A stretch of 64,000 bases of DNA. It comes from DASVTR01 sp033855775 (GTDB lineage: Bacteria; Acidobacteriota; Blastocatellia; Pyrinomonadales; Pyrinomonadaceae). Positions 25,474 through 34,160 of this stretch are shown in pieces. The stretch covers positions 1 to 64,000 of the forward strand of contig JAWVFT010000017.1 in the NCBI GenBank assembly GCA_033855775.1. The letters run 5' to 3'. A program made the translations under genes and the position numbers. Below the pieces are notes generated by a model. That model ran no database searches and was not told the DNA's origin. It was given only the letters and a program-made list of their open reading frames with translations. The first letter of the stretch is position 1. Every line of letters begins with the position of its first letter.

Positions 25474-25941
25474 ATGCGTTTGCGTCTCATCTGGGTCGGG
25501 AAGACGAAGAACGAGCACGTGCGGGCGCTCGTTGAAGAGTATTTGAAAAGGCTCCGGCGGTTTGCGCGCTGCGAGGTGACGGAAGTTGAGCCGAGCCGTT
25601 CGCGGGACGCGCGCGAAGGCATCGCAGATGAGGGCAGGCGCATCTTAAGCGCGCTCCGCACGGATGCCTTGACGATTCTGCTGGATGTCGAGGGGCGCGA
25701 GTGGAGTTCGACGGCTCTGGCCGCCGAAGTCGAGAAATGGCAACTCGCAGGCACGAAAGAGGTGGCCTTCGTCATTGGCGGTCACTTCGGCGTTTCAACG
25801 GAAGTGATGAAGCGAGCGCAACTGCGCTGGTCACTTTCAAGCCTGACGCTGACGCATGAACTGGCGCGCGTTGTGATGGTCGAGCAGCTTTACAGGGCGT
25901 ACACGATTATTCATGGATTGCCTTATCACAAGGAGGGCTAA
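25474..25941 (+). CDS. rlmH: 23S rRNA pseudouridine-1915 N3-methyltransferase RlmH
   Basis: RlmH is a small SPOUT methyltransferase that methylates pseudouridine 1915 in helix 69 using S-adenosylmethionine. It starts MRLRLIWVGKTKNEHVRAL and has the knot region FVIGGHFGVSTEVM. The C-terminal block LTHELARVVMVEQLYRAYTI continues to HGLPYHKEG. It has 155 residues, the usual size. Location near rsfS and nadD is typical. Confidence 0.96.
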   Translation: MRLRLIWVGKTKNEHVRALVEEYLKRLRRFARCEVTEVEPSRSRDAREGIADEGRRILSALRTDALTILLDVEGREWSSTALAAEVEKWQLAGTKEVAFVIGGHFGVSTEVMKRAQLRWSLSSLTLTHELARVVMVEQLYRAYTIIHGLPYHKEG

Positions 25942-26067
25942 AGGCAGAGGCAGAAGCATGAGAGAGCAACTCGTTCGACATGAGTTCGACATGAACAGCC
26001 GCGCTTTCATCGCTTATCCGTCAGCCTTCATCGCTACTGTTTAGAACCGGAGGATTGAACAAAGACG

Positions 26068-26436
26068 ATGGATAAAAGAAAAGTAAAATCATTCAGAGAT
26101 CGCCTGCTTGGCCGTCGTGAAGGATTGGTCGGCCAGGTGCAGGAGGCGGAGTTGTATAGCCGCGAGCGCGACTCGGAAGCGACGCAGGACCCTGCGGACA
26201 TGGCGGCCAATGCGTATACCAAAGAGCTATTATTTTCCATGTCGGCGAATGACCGCCGTTTGCTTGAATTGATTGACGAAGCGTTGGTGCGGATTGAAGC
26301 GGGCGGCTACGGCGAGTGCGTGCATTGCGGCGAGCCTGTGCAGGACAAACGACTCGACGCGGTGCCCTGGGCGCGTCACTGCCTGCGCTGTCAGGATTTG
26401 CAGGAGCGCGGCTTGCTCAATCAAGACGACGATTAG
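26068..26436 (+). CDS. DksA/TraR-family zinc-finger protein
   Basis: A 122-residue member of the DksA/TraR family, which in E. coli acts in the RNA polymerase secondary channel. A helical N-terminus (about 1-78) is followed by the zinc finger with Cys84, Cys87, Cys105 and Cys108 (GECVHCGEP, RHCLRCQD). In the helical hairpin the tip reads ERDSEATQDPADMAAN, so two acidic residues are available. Followed by a strong terminator. It could be a DksA orthologue or a paralogue without that activity. Confidence 0.85.
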   Translation: MDKRKVKSFRDRLLGRREGLVGQVQEAELYSRERDSEATQDPADMAANAYTKELLFSMSANDRRLLELIDEALVRIEAGGYGECVHCGEPVQDKRLDAVPWARHCLRCQDLQERGLLNQDDD

Positions 26437-26471
26437 TGGCAGCAAGGCTTTCAGACATGAGATAATCAGCG

Positions 26472-26517
26472 GCCTGCCGGATTGAATGTTCAATCCGGCA
26501 GGCTGTTTCTTTTTGTC
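26472..26517 (+). terminator. Intrinsic terminator after the DksA-family gene
   Basis: GCCTGCCGGATTGAA (26472-26486) and TTCAATCCGGCAGGC (26489-26503) form a perfect 15-bp stem, followed by the T-rich TGTTTCTTTTTG. Confidence 0.88.
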
Positions 26518-26560
26518 TTTCATCTTTCAACTCGTCAGCTTCCGACTTTCAGCCAAAGAG

Positions 26561-27313
26561 ATGTGGCTTACGCGCAAGACAAGTGGACTCTACAACGCGG
26601 CCCTCGCGCTCGCTTACCCGCAGCCGTGCAGGGCTTCGTGCGGCGGCCACGTCGAAGCGCGCGGCGACGGCGTGGCCTGCGCAGCTTGTTGGGCCGCGAC
26701 TCGCATCTTCCGCGCGGATGAGCGGCTATGCTGGAAGTGCGGCCTGCCCGCTCCCGGCCAGGTCGCGGCGGAACACAGAAGCGAAGCCTTCTGTCATCGT
26801 TGCGCCGGAGAACATTTCACAGCGGCGCGCGCCTGCGGAGCTTACGACAAAGCCTTGCGCGCTTCGGCGCTGGCTTTGAAGAAAGAGCCGAACGTCGCGC
26901 CGCGCCTCGCGCGCCTCCTGCTTGAAACGCAACGACGCGCCCCGCTCGACCGCGCGACGCGCATCCTTCCGATTCCGCTTCATCCCTTGCGCTTGCGCGA
27001 GCGCGGCTTCAACCAGGCCGCCGTGTTGGGTCGCTCGCTCTCTCGCTTAACTTCCTTGCCGTTTGACGAATGGAGCCTCGTTCGTCATTTGCATACGGAA
27101 CGTCATCGCGCCGGGATGGATGCGCGAGCGCGGCGTGAAAGCGTCGCGGGCGCATTCGCGGTCAAGCGTCCGCGCCTCGTCGCGGGCGAGCGCGTCCTGC
27201 TCGTTGATGATGTCTACACGACGGGCGCGACCGCCTCGGCCTGCGCGCACGCTCTCAAGGAAGCGGGCGCGCTCGAAGTCTTCGTCCTGACCGTCGCGCG
27301 GCCAATCGAATAG
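26561..27313 (+). CDS. ComF-family phosphoribosyltransferase-like protein
   Basis: A 250-residue ComF-type protein, a family required for DNA uptake in naturally competent bacteria and of unclear role elsewhere. The N-terminal part has cysteine pairs (CAACW, CWKCG, CHRC) suggesting zinc binding. The C-terminal half has PIPLHPLRLRERGFNQAA and the PRPP-loop motif VLLVDDVYTTGATASAC. ATG 26561 is chosen since sequence upstream to 26486 includes the terminator. Confidence 0.9.
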   Translation: MWLTRKTSGLYNAALALAYPQPCRASCGGHVEARGDGVACAACWAATRIFRADERLCWKCGLPAPGQVAAEHRSEAFCHRCAGEHFTAARACGAYDKALRASALALKKEPNVAPRLARLLLETQRRAPLDRATRILPIPLHPLRLRERGFNQAAVLGRSLSRLTSLPFDEWSLVRHLHTERHRAGMDARARRESVAGAFAVKRPRLVAGERVLLVDDVYTTGATASACAHALKEAGALEVFVLTVARPIE

Positions 27314-27343
27314 AGTTTTGAAGAGCGGCCAACTTCACGCGAG

Positions 27344-27396
27344 CTAACGTTGCGACATCCGGCTTCGCTCAAACTAACGTGTGACATACGGCCTCG
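27344..27396. repeat. Imperfect direct repeat at the pip promoter
   Basis: CTAACGTTGCGACATCCGGC (27344 onward) recurs as CTAACGTGTGACATACGGC (27374 onward), 30 bp apart. The second copy contains the -35 box GTGACA of the promoter for the next gene, so an operator is possible. Confidence 0.5.
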
Positions 27397-27410
27397 AACC
27401 TCTGTATTAT
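27381..27410 (+). promoter_or_regulatory. Promoter abutting the start of prolyl aminopeptidase
   Basis: GTGACA (27381-27386), 18 bp, TATTAT (27405-27410). The expected transcription start falls at or within two bases of the ATG at 27418, and no ribosome-binding site is present, so the message may be leaderless. Confidence 0.55.
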
Positions 27411-27417
27411 TGTCTGC

Positions 27418-28371
27418 ATGAAAACTCTTTACGATTCAATTGAACCCTACGACGTGGGACGGTTGCAGGTCTCGCCGATTCACAATCTTTATTACGAGCA
27501 GTGTGGCAATCCAGACGGCCAGCCCGTCGTCTTTCTGCACGGCGGGCCGGGCGGAGGCGTCGTGCCGGATTATCGTCGCTACTTCGACCCGGCGGCTTAT
27601 CGCGTCGTCCTCTTCGACCAGCGCGGCTCAGGCCAGAGCACGCCGCACGCTAATCTGGAAGAGAATACGACGTGGCACTTGGTCGCCGACATAGAGCAAC
27701 TGCGCGAGAGCTTGGGCATTGAAAGCTGGATGGTCTTTGGCGGCTCATGGGGCAGCACGCTCGCTCTGGCTTACGCGCAGACGCACCCGCAGCGCGTCCG
27801 CTCGCTCGTCCTGCGCGGCATCTTTTTGTGTCGCACGCAGGAGATTTTATGGTTTTATCAGGAGGGCGCGAGCGCGATTTTCCCGGACGTGTGGGAAGAG
27901 TACTTGCGCGTGATTCCCGAAGAAGAACGCGGGGACATGCTGAGCGCGTACCATCATCGTTTGACGAGCGACGACGAGGCCGTGCGGCTTGAAGCGGCGC
28001 GCGCCTGGAGCATCTGGGAGGGCAGCACTTCCAAGCTCTTTCCCGACGAAGACGTGATAGAGCATTTCGGCGACCCCGAATTTGCGCTCGCCTTCGCGCG
28101 CATCGAGTGCCACTTCTTCATGAACAATGCCTTCTTCGCCACGGACAATTACCTGATTGAAAACGTGGACAAGATACGGCACATTCCGGCGGTCATCGTG
28201 CAAGGCCGCTATGATGTCGTCTGCCCGATGATGAGCGCATGGGAACTGCATCGCGCGTGGCCCGAAGCGGAGTTTCAAGTCGTCCCCGACGCCGGACATT
28301 CCGCGACCGAGCCGGGCATCATCAGCGCGCTCGTTGACGCGACAGACCGTTTCAAGAGCAATGACAAGTGA
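27418..28371 (+). CDS. pip: Prolyl aminopeptidase (proline iminopeptidase)
   Basis: A cytosolic alpha/beta hydrolase that removes N-terminal proline from peptides. The oxyanion loop HGGPGGG is at 41-47 and the nucleophile Ser110 lies in FGGSWGSTLAL. The Asp in VQGRYDVVCP and His in DAGHSATEP complete the triad. The WSIWEGSTSKLFPD cap segment is typical. It has 317 residues. The last codons (SNDK) are made by the first heptad of the following repeat element. Confidence 0.95.
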   Translation: MKTLYDSIEPYDVGRLQVSPIHNLYYEQCGNPDGQPVVFLHGGPGGGVVPDYRRYFDPAAYRVVLFDQRGSGQSTPHANLEENTTWHLVADIEQLRESLGIESWMVFGGSWGSTLALAYAQTHPQRVRSLVLRGIFLCRTQEILWFYQEGASAIFPDVWEEYLRVIPEEERGDMLSAYHHRLTSDDEAVRLEAARAWSIWEGSTSKLFPDEDVIEHFGDPEFALAFARIECHFFMNNAFFATDNYLIENVDKIRHIPAVIVQGRYDVVCPMMSAWELHRAWPEAEFQVVPDAGHSATEPGIISALVDATDRFKSNDK

Positions 28372-28482
28372 CGAGTGACGAGTGACGGGCAAGCAGAAAA
28401 GTAGCGCTAGTCATAAGTGAGAAGCTATTCTGTTCTCCTTCGTCGCGCATTCCTCATCGCTCGTCACTCATGACTCATCACT
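28360..28482. repeat. Heptad inverted-repeat element overlapping the pip 3' end
   Basis: GTGACGA heptads (28366-28389) begin in the last pip codons. CTCGTCA, CTCATGA and CTCATCA units (28459-28482) form the distant right arm. The loop of about 70 bases contains its own AAGTGAGAAGC/GCATTCCTCATCGC segments, so this copy is longer and more decayed. Confidence 0.7.
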
Positions 28483-28515
28483 GCTCTTTCCTGCACGCTG
28501 CACGCTGCTCGGCGC

Positions 28516-28544
28516 TTGTCACTGTCTTTCCCGTCGCGTAATAT
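28516..28544 (+). promoter_or_regulatory. Promoter close to the HNH gene start
   Basis: TTGTCA (28516-28521), 17 bp, TAATAT (28539-28544). The predicted start is about 5 bases before the ATG at 28556, again leaving almost no leader. Confidence 0.45.
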
Positions 28545-28555
28545 CGGATGGCGCT

Positions 28556-29089
28556 ATGAATGGACGAGTCTTAGTCCTGAATGCTTCTTTCGAGCCGATT
28601 AACGTGTGCACCGAACGGCGCGCGGTAGTGATGATTTTCAAAGGCGTGGCCCGGATGGAGGAGCACAACGGGCACATGCTCAACTCGGCCAAGCTCTCGC
28701 TGCATGCGCCCTCGGTCATCCGGCTCGTCGAATACATACACATTCCGTTTGAACGACGGTCGCTCTCGCGCAAGAACATCCTGCTGCGCGACCATTCGAC
28801 CTGCCAGTATTGCGGCAAGCCTTTTCCACCGGCTGAACTCACGCTCGACCACGTTCACCCGCGCTCGCGCGGCGGCGATTCGACGTGGGATAATCTGGTG
28901 GCGTGCTGCAAGCGCTGCAATCATCGCAAGGGCAATCGCACGCCGGAAGAATCGGGCATGCATCTGCTGAGGCGCCCGCGCGGATTTTCGCTGCACGTCA
29001 ACCGGCAGATTATGCGCTACCTCGGGCGCGCGGACGAGACCTGGCGCAAGTATCTTTTTTATGAATCGGACGACGGCGGGGAGCGCTAA
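28556..29089 (+). CDS. HNH endonuclease-family protein
   Basis: A 177-residue protein with an HNH nuclease fold. Zinc ligands are Cys83, Cys86, Cys118 and Cys121 (TCQYCGKPF, CCKRCNHRKGN). The catalytic signature LTLDHVHPRSRGG has Asp98-His99, and WDNLVA supplies the Asn. The N-terminal 75 residues (LVLNASFEPINVCTERRAV) are typical of a widespread stand-alone HNH family of unknown function. No toxin, phage or restriction partner is adjacent. Confidence 0.9.
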   Translation: MNGRVLVLNASFEPINVCTERRAVVMIFKGVARMEEHNGHMLNSAKLSLHAPSVIRLVEYIHIPFERRSLSRKNILLRDHSTCQYCGKPFPPAELTLDHVHPRSRGGDSTWDNLVACCKRCNHRKGNRTPEESGMHLLRRPRGFSLHVNRQIMRYLGRADETWRKYLFYESDDGGER

Positions 29090-29142
29090 CGTCGTCGCTT
29101 ATTTTCCGGGCCGAAGCGAAACGTCGGCAAAGGACTTTTGAG

Positions 29143-29415
29143 ATGAAGACACTCATGTTGGTTGGAATGCCGGGCGGTTGGGAATGGATTGTGATTCTCG
29201 TCGTCATCCTGCTGCTCTTCGGCGGCAGCCGCCTGCCGCAACTTGCCAAAGCCCTCGGCCAGAGCAAGCGCGCCTTCCGCGAAGGACAGGACGAAGCCGA
29301 AGAGGAAGAGCGCATTGAAGCCGCCAAGCGACGCGAACGCCTGAGCGCCGCCGAAACCGTTCCGCTCGAAGACGACCGACGCGCCAGCGACAAATACAGC
29401 AACGAGAAACGCTAA
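29143..29415 (+). CDS. tatA: Twin-arginine translocase subunit TatA/TatE
   Basis: TatA oligomerises to form the pore of the folded-protein export system. One membrane helix (about residues 13-26, WIVILVVILLLF) is followed by FGGSRLPQLAKALGQSKRAF, the family hinge and amphipathic helix. An acidic and then charged tail follows. It has 90 residues. No tatB or tatC is adjacent. The ATG follows AAAGGAC. Confidence 0.92.
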   Translation: MKTLMLVGMPGGWEWIVILVVILLLFGGSRLPQLAKALGQSKRAFREGQDEAEEEERIEAAKRRERLSAAETVPLEDDRRASDKYSNEKR

Positions 29416-29443
29416 GGCAGTCACAACGCGAATGGCCACGGCA

Positions 29444-29482
29444 AGGCGGAAGCAAGCTTTCAATCAAAGCTTGCTTCCGCCT
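29444..29482. terminator. Bidirectional terminator between tatA and a methyltransferase gene
   Basis: GGCGGAAGCAAGCTTT (29445-29460) and AAAGCTTGCTTCCGCC (29466-29481) make a perfect 16-bp stem with a 5-base loop. It lies between two convergent genes, and CATCTTTGTCTTT follows on the plus strand. Confidence 0.85.
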
Positions 29483-29514
29483 CATCTTTGTCTTTCGCTT
29501 TTTCGCTGGCGGGC

Positions 29515-30342
29515 TTATTCCGCTTCGGCTTTGCGCCCGACGATGAGCGTGGCTTTGAGCGTCAGTGTGAAATCCATGTCCTGCCGTTCCTCGTCAATGA
29601 TGCGGACGGCCTCCTGCGCGACGCGCGCTTGAGCGTCTTCGCCGGGCAATGATTCGAGCCAAGACTTGAGCAGGAAGTCCGTTATCAGCGGCGCGTTAAA
29701 AAACTCCTCGCCCGATTCGTAGTTAAACTCTTCTGTGTTCGTCCAGGTCGTAACCCCTTCGAGTTCCGCGCGCGCGGCCATCGCTTCGAGGGCGGCGACG
29801 GTCGGCTGCTCCGTTATCAAAGACTCCACATCGTGCTCGTGTTTCTCAAAGCCTGCCTTCAGCAGGGCTTCCCAGTAGACGGAGAAGAACTCGCCGAAAC
29901 TGCCGTGCGTGGCGAGGGCGAGGGCGACCGTTCCGCCCTGCGCAGCCACGCGCGACATCTCTTCCAACATCTCCGGCAAGCGTTCCGCCGCGACGAGTGA
30001 GCCGTCGCCAATGACCAAATCGAATTGGTCATCCTCGAACGGCAGGGCTTCCAACTGCGCGCGATGAAACTCCGGCTCCGCTTTCACCGCCGCGGCCTTC
30101 GCGCGCGCTAGTTCCAGACTCTCTTCGCTTTCGTCCACGCAGGCCAGCGTCACGTCGTCGCCCGCGCGTTCCTGCATCGCCAGGGCGTGTCCGCCCGTCC
30201 CCGCAACGACGTAGAGCATTCGCCCCCTTTCCGGCAGCGTGACGTGCTCGTCAATCAAGGCGGCGAACCGCTCGCCCCAATCCGTTGCGACAAACAGTTC
30301 ACGCAGAAATGCCAACTCTTGATCCGATTTCGTTGTTCCCAC
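29515..30342 (-). CDS. Class I SAM-dependent methyltransferase
   Basis: A 275-residue protein with a Rossmann methyltransferase fold. The SAM-binding motif appears as RMLYVVAGTGGHALAM, the acidic ribose ligand in CVDESEESL, and FDLVIGDGSLVAAERLPEML is the later motif. It resembles ubiquinone/menaquinone-type methyltransferases but the substrate cannot be told. It faces tatA across a shared terminator, and its C-terminus has no extra domain. Confidence 0.82.
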   Translation of the reverse strand: MGTTKSDQELAFLRELFVATDWGERFAALIDEHVTLPERGRMLYVVAGTGGHALAMQERAGDDVTLACVDESEESLELARAKAAAVKAEPEFHRAQLEALPFEDDQFDLVIGDGSLVAAERLPEMLEEMSRVAAQGGTVALALATHGSFGEFFSVYWEALLKAGFEKHEHDVESLITEQPTVAALEAMAARAELEGVTTWTNTEEFNYESGEEFFNAPLITDFLLKSWLESLPGEDAQARVAQEAVRIIDEERQDMDFTLTLKATLIVGRKAEAE

Positions 30343-30356
30343 TTTTGATTCTCCCT

Positions 30357-30412
30357 GATGCGGTCAGCGGTCAGCCGTTAGCCGCAGTCTTTCAGCCGCA
30401 AGCATGGCAAGC
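30357..30412. repeat. Short heptad tract upstream of the methyltransferase gene
   Basis: GCGGTCA, GCGGTCA, GCCGTTA and GCCGCAG repeat with a 7-bp period, followed by CTTTCA...TGAAAG. This may be a partial or decayed member of the heptad-element family, with only a weak opposite arm. Confidence 0.45.
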
Positions 30413-30451
30413 ATGAAAGGCGCGCTCTTAATGATTGTCCGGCTTTGTTAG

Positions 30452-31786
30452 CTAGTAGTGTTCGTCTTGTTGCTGACCGTCGAATGTTGTTTGTTCTTCG
30501 TCATAATATACATGGTCGCGCAGGGCTTCGGGCAGGCATGACATCTCTTCTCTGGCGCGCGGGTCGCTGTGGACGTAGCGATAGCCGCTGCCGTAGCCGA
30601 CGCGCTTCATCAAGGGCGTGATGGCGTTGCGCAGTCGCATCGGCACAGGCTCGCGGGCCGTCTCGGCTGCGTCCGCAGAGGCGGCGAAGTAGGCGCGCTT
30701 GATGGCGTTCGACTTCGGGGCTTGAGCGAGATAGATGGTCGCCTGCGAGAGCGGGTAGAGAGCTTCGGGCAGACCGATGAGGCGTGTGATGTCGGCTGCC
30801 GCCGACGCCTGCACCATCGCCTGCGGGTCTGCGAGGCCGATGTCTTCGGAGGCTAGAATGCAGAGACGGCGCGCGATGAACGAGGGGTCTGCGCCGCCTT
30901 CTATCAAGCGCGCGAGCCAGTAGAGCGCGGCGTTCACGTCCGAGTTGCGCAGCGACTTAATCAACGCGGAAGCCAGATTGTAGTGCTCTTCGCCGCCCTT
31001 GTCGTAAGCGTAATGAGCGCGGCCAAGGGCTTCGATGAGCGTCTCACTCGTGACGCGGCGCGCGCCTTCCTTGTCGGGCGCGGTGGCTTCGACCGCCGCT
31101 TCGAGGGCGGCGAGGCCGACGCGCGCATCGCCGCCAGCAGAGTGCGCAAGGCGCGCGAGCAGTTCGTCGGAGACGACTGGATGAAGACTGCCAAGCCCGC
31201 GCTCTTCGTCTTCGAGCGCGCGCCGTAGAATGAGTTGTGTGTCCTCTTCCGCCAGCGGGTTGAGCACGAGCACGCGCGAGCGCGAGAGCAACGCGCCCGT
31301 CACTTCAAACGAAGGGTTCTCCGTGGTCGCGCCAATCAGCGTCACCGTTCCGTCTTCGACGGCGGGCAAGAGCGCATCCTGCTGCGCTTTGTTGAAGCGA
31401 TGGATTTCGTCTATGAAGAGGACTGTGCGTATCCCCTGGCGGCGCGTCTCGCGGGCTTCGCCGATGGCGGCGCGAGCTTCCTTGACGCCGGAGAAGACAG
31501 CCGAGAGCGGCACAAAGCGCGCCCCGCTTTTTTCCGCGAGCAGGCGCGCGAGCGTCGTCTTGCCGGTTCCGGGCGCGCCCCACAAAATCAAAGAAGGCAG
31601 CGCGCCCGCGCCTTCTATCAAGCGGCGCAGCACGCGCCCTTCGCCGACGAGATGATTCTGGCCGACAAACTCCGCGAGGTTGCGCGGGCGCATTCGCTCG
31701 GCCAGCGGCGCGGCGACCATTGAAGAGTCGGGCGACTCTTGTTCTTCCGGTTCATCGAAAAGCGGCCTTGAGCTACGACGAGGCAT
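30452..31786 (-). CDS. rarA: Replication-associated recombination protein A (AAA ATPase)
   Basis: RarA/MgsA is a clamp-loader-like ATPase acting at stalled forks. Walker A is GAPGTGKTT (residues 70-78), Walker B is FIDEIHRFNKAQQDALLPA in part, and GATTENPSFEVTGALLSRSRV is the sensor region. The C-terminal tetramerisation domain has DVNAALYWLARLIEGGADP and ASEDIGLADPQAM. It has 444 residues, the normal size. The N-terminal 25 residues are polar and variable. Transcribed toward the methyltransferase gene. Confidence 0.95.
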   Translation of the reverse strand: MPRRSSRPLFDEPEEQESPDSSMVAAPLAERMRPRNLAEFVGQNHLVGEGRVLRRLIEGAGALPSLILWGAPGTGKTTLARLLAEKSGARFVPLSAVFSGVKEARAAIGEARETRRQGIRTVLFIDEIHRFNKAQQDALLPAVEDGTVTLIGATTENPSFEVTGALLSRSRVLVLNPLAEEDTQLILRRALEDEERGLGSLHPVVSDELLARLAHSAGGDARVGLAALEAAVEATAPDKEGARRVTSETLIEALGRAHYAYDKGGEEHYNLASALIKSLRNSDVNAALYWLARLIEGGADPSFIARRLCILASEDIGLADPQAMVQASAAADITRLIGLPEALYPLSQATIYLAQAPKSNAIKRAYFAASADAAETAREPVPMRLRNAITPLMKRVGYGSGYRYVHSDPRAREEMSCLPEALRDHVYYDEEQTTFDGQQQDEHY

Positions 31787-32078
31787 GACGTGTCAACCTG
31801 CTGGACCTCCTGCGCAAAATAATGCCGAAGCCCTTGACGCAACGAACGCTCCTGGAGTAAGACTATCGGCGAATTTAGCTGAAACTTTCAACAAGAGCTT
31901 AGCATAATCAGCCGCGCCAGCGAGACTCAACACAGAGCCGGGGGCGCGGGCGCCGTGGATGTTGGACGGAACGCCAGCCGCGAGTTCTTCGTATATCGTG
32001 GCATGCCGCGACGGGTAGGACTTGAAAACCTTCGGCGCGCGGCTTCGGGAGTTTCGTAATCATCGTGAGGTAGAGGAA

Positions 32079-32294
32079 ATGAGAGAAGCGAAAGATACAA
32101 TAAGAGTGGTCGGAGTTATCCTGTTGGGACTGTTCGTGCTGGTCGTCGGGATTCCTCTGGCGCTGACCGCAGCCGGAATTACGTTACACGTATTCGGCTT
32201 TGTGTTCGGCCTCGCCGTGGGGTTAATCAAGCTGGCCGTCGTGCTGGCAATCGGTTATCTGGCGCTGGTCGGCATCCGCGCACTGCTGCGATAA
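32079..32294 (+). CDS. Small membrane protein, function unknown
   Basis: A 71-residue protein starting MREAKDTIRVVGVILL with two hydrophobic stretches (about 8-36 and 42-66) and almost no charged residues between them. ATG 32079 is preferred because GAGGTAGAGG lies just upstream. I do not recognise a family; it could be a small inner-membrane protein. It is monocistronic, with a terminator hairpin right after it. Confidence 0.7.
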   Translation: MREAKDTIRVVGVILLGLFVLVVGIPLALTAAGITLHVFGFVFGLAVGLIKLAVVLAIGYLALVGIRALLR

Positions 32295-32303
32295 CTAACC
32301 GCG

Positions 32304-32336
32304 ATGGCCGCGAGACGCCAAACGCCTCGCGGCCAT
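32304..32336 (+). terminator. Hairpin after the small membrane protein gene
   Basis: ATGGCCGCGAG (32304-32314) and CTCGCGGCCAT (32326-32336) form a perfect 11-bp stem with an 11-base loop. TTTCATT follows, a weak U-tract. The rest of the 353-bp gap to the peptidase gene shows no gene. Confidence 0.65.
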
Positions 32337-32647
32337 TTCATTGCCTCTGCTGCGCCTCGCGAACGCATCCGCATTCTAATCTTTGGCGGGGCGTCATTCC
32401 TCAAACGGCTAATTCTTAAAACGCTTTTCAAAGACCAAGGCTGCCCTGAAACGCTTCGCCTCTCAGGCTCACATAGTATAGAGCCGGGAACTTGTTTTCA
32501 GCCGCCGTCTAAACTCTAAAGTCCGTCCCGGCCTTCATCTCTTTTCAACGAACAAGCGGTTGGCAACGCATCTTCCCTGCATCTTCATTGCGCCGGTCTG
32601 AGCCGCCGCAAACGTTTTGTCAACATCCCAACGAAGGAGAATCAAAT

Positions 32648-34141
32648 ATGCCGACGAAAAAAAGCAAGAGCAGCCAGACAGGGCAGCAGACCAGGGCCGG
32701 GTTCATCAGCGCACAAATCGCTGAGGCGGAGATACCGGACTACGTTGTCGTCGAGCTTCGTTACGAAGCTCCGGTGGCCTTCACGTCCTCAAAGTTTGCG
32801 GCTCCCGCCGCGGCCGCGCCGCAGGCCGACTCGCTCAACCGGACGCTTGCGAAGTACGACATCGCGGCTTTGCGCTCACACTTCGGCTTGCCCGCGAAGG
32901 TCGTGCGTTCGCGCGTCGAAGTCGCGGGCACATTGCCGAAGGAGCCGAACCCCACGGCGTTTGCCGATAAAGGGATGGACACGGATTTCATTCACAGCGG
33001 CTTTGTGCAGGTCTTGCCGAAGAAGAACAGCGACGCGAAGAAGATTGCCAGCGAACTCAATCGAAAGGATTCGGTCTGGAAAGCCTTTGTCGCGCCGCGC
33101 CCTGTGCCTGCGATGCCCGAAGGCTCTGCGGGCGGCAGCCGCAACTTCGAGCCGTCGCAGGGCTATCTATACGATGCGCCGGACGGCATAGGGGCGGAGG
33201 AAGTGTGGAGCCTCGCAGGGGCCAAAGGGAAGGGCATCACCATCTGCGACATCGAAGGCAACTGGAATCGCAAGCATGAAGACTTGCCCGCTGGCATTCC
33301 TTTAATCGGCGGCACGGTCATAGACGACCTTGGTTGGCGCAACCACGGCACAGCCGTGCTCGGCGAGATGATTTCCGTTCCCAACGCTTTCGGCACGGTC
33401 GGCATCAGCCACGAAGCCAAAGCCGTGGTGCAGTCAACCATCATGGGCGGCGTCTTCAATACAGCGGGAGCCATCGCCAACGCGACCAGCGCGCTCAAGG
33501 CCGGTGACGTGATGCTGATAGAGCTACAGGCGACAGGCCCGAACAACAAGTATGTCGCCATGCAATTCTGGGGAGACATTTTCTCCGCCATCAAGGTAGC
33601 GGTCGCCAAGGGCATCACGGTGGTCGAAGCGGCGGGCAACGGCAACGAGAATTTCGACTTGCCCGTTTTCAGCGGGACGGGCTTGCAGAAGGACAGCGGG
33701 GCGATTGTCGTAGGGGCTGGCGTTCCGCCGACGAATCACTTTGACAACGCAGGCTTCGGGACGACGTTTCCGCCTTACTCTTCGATTGGCGTGCCGCGTT
33801 CGCGCATCTTCTTCTCGAACTACGGCAAGATAGTCAACGTGCAGGGTTGGGGTTGGCACGTCACGTCGCTCGGCTACGGCGACGCGCAGGGCGGGGCATC
33901 GGAGAACGTCTGGTATACGTTGCGATTTTCGGGAACGTCGAGCGCGTCGCCGATTGTGACGGGAGCGGTGGCGTGCCTGCAAGGACGCGCGCGAGCCAAG
34001 AACGGCACGCCGTTGACGCCCGCGAAGGTGCGGCAGATACTAATGGCGACGGGGACGCCGCAACAGCCCGGCCCCGGAGCGCCTTTGACACAGAACATAG
34101 GCCCGCTGCCGAATCTGGCTCAGGCCGTGAAGCAAGTCTGA
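32648..34141 (+). CDS. S8 (subtilisin-family) serine peptidase without signal peptide
   Basis: A 497-residue subtilase. The triad is Asp201 (ITICDIEGNW), His233 (WRNHGTAVLGE) and Ser431 (FSGTSSASPIVTGA); the oxyanion Asn lies in VVEAAGNGNENFD. Unlike most subtilases there is no signal peptide. The N-terminus (MPTKKSKSSQ) is basic and polar, followed by about 150 residues of possible propeptide. ATG 32648 follows AAGGAGAATC. A small gene follows 19 bp downstream. Its location and substrate are unknown. Confidence 0.88.
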   Translation: MPTKKSKSSQTGQQTRAGFISAQIAEAEIPDYVVVELRYEAPVAFTSSKFAAPAAAAPQADSLNRTLAKYDIAALRSHFGLPAKVVRSRVEVAGTLPKEPNPTAFADKGMDTDFIHSGFVQVLPKKNSDAKKIASELNRKDSVWKAFVAPRPVPAMPEGSAGGSRNFEPSQGYLYDAPDGIGAEEVWSLAGAKGKGITICDIEGNWNRKHEDLPAGIPLIGGTVIDDLGWRNHGTAVLGEMISVPNAFGTVGISHEAKAVVQSTIMGGVFNTAGAIANATSALKAGDVMLIELQATGPNNKYVAMQFWGDIFSAIKVAVAKGITVVEAAGNGNENFDLPVFSGTGLQKDSGAIVVGAGVPPTNHFDNAGFGTTFPPYSSIGVPRSRIFFSNYGKIVNVQGWGWHVTSLGYGDAQGGASENVWYTLRFSGTSSASPIVTGAVACLQGRARAKNGTPLTPAKVRQILMATGTPQQPGPGAPLTQNIGPLPNLAQAVKQV

Positions 34142-34160
34142 CGAAAGAGAAGTTGAAGAG

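Noticed and set aside
32304..32519. A 71-codon frame starting in the terminator hairpin
   Set aside because: Its start lies within a perfect inverted repeat, and the composition and lack of a ribosome-binding site argue against a gene.
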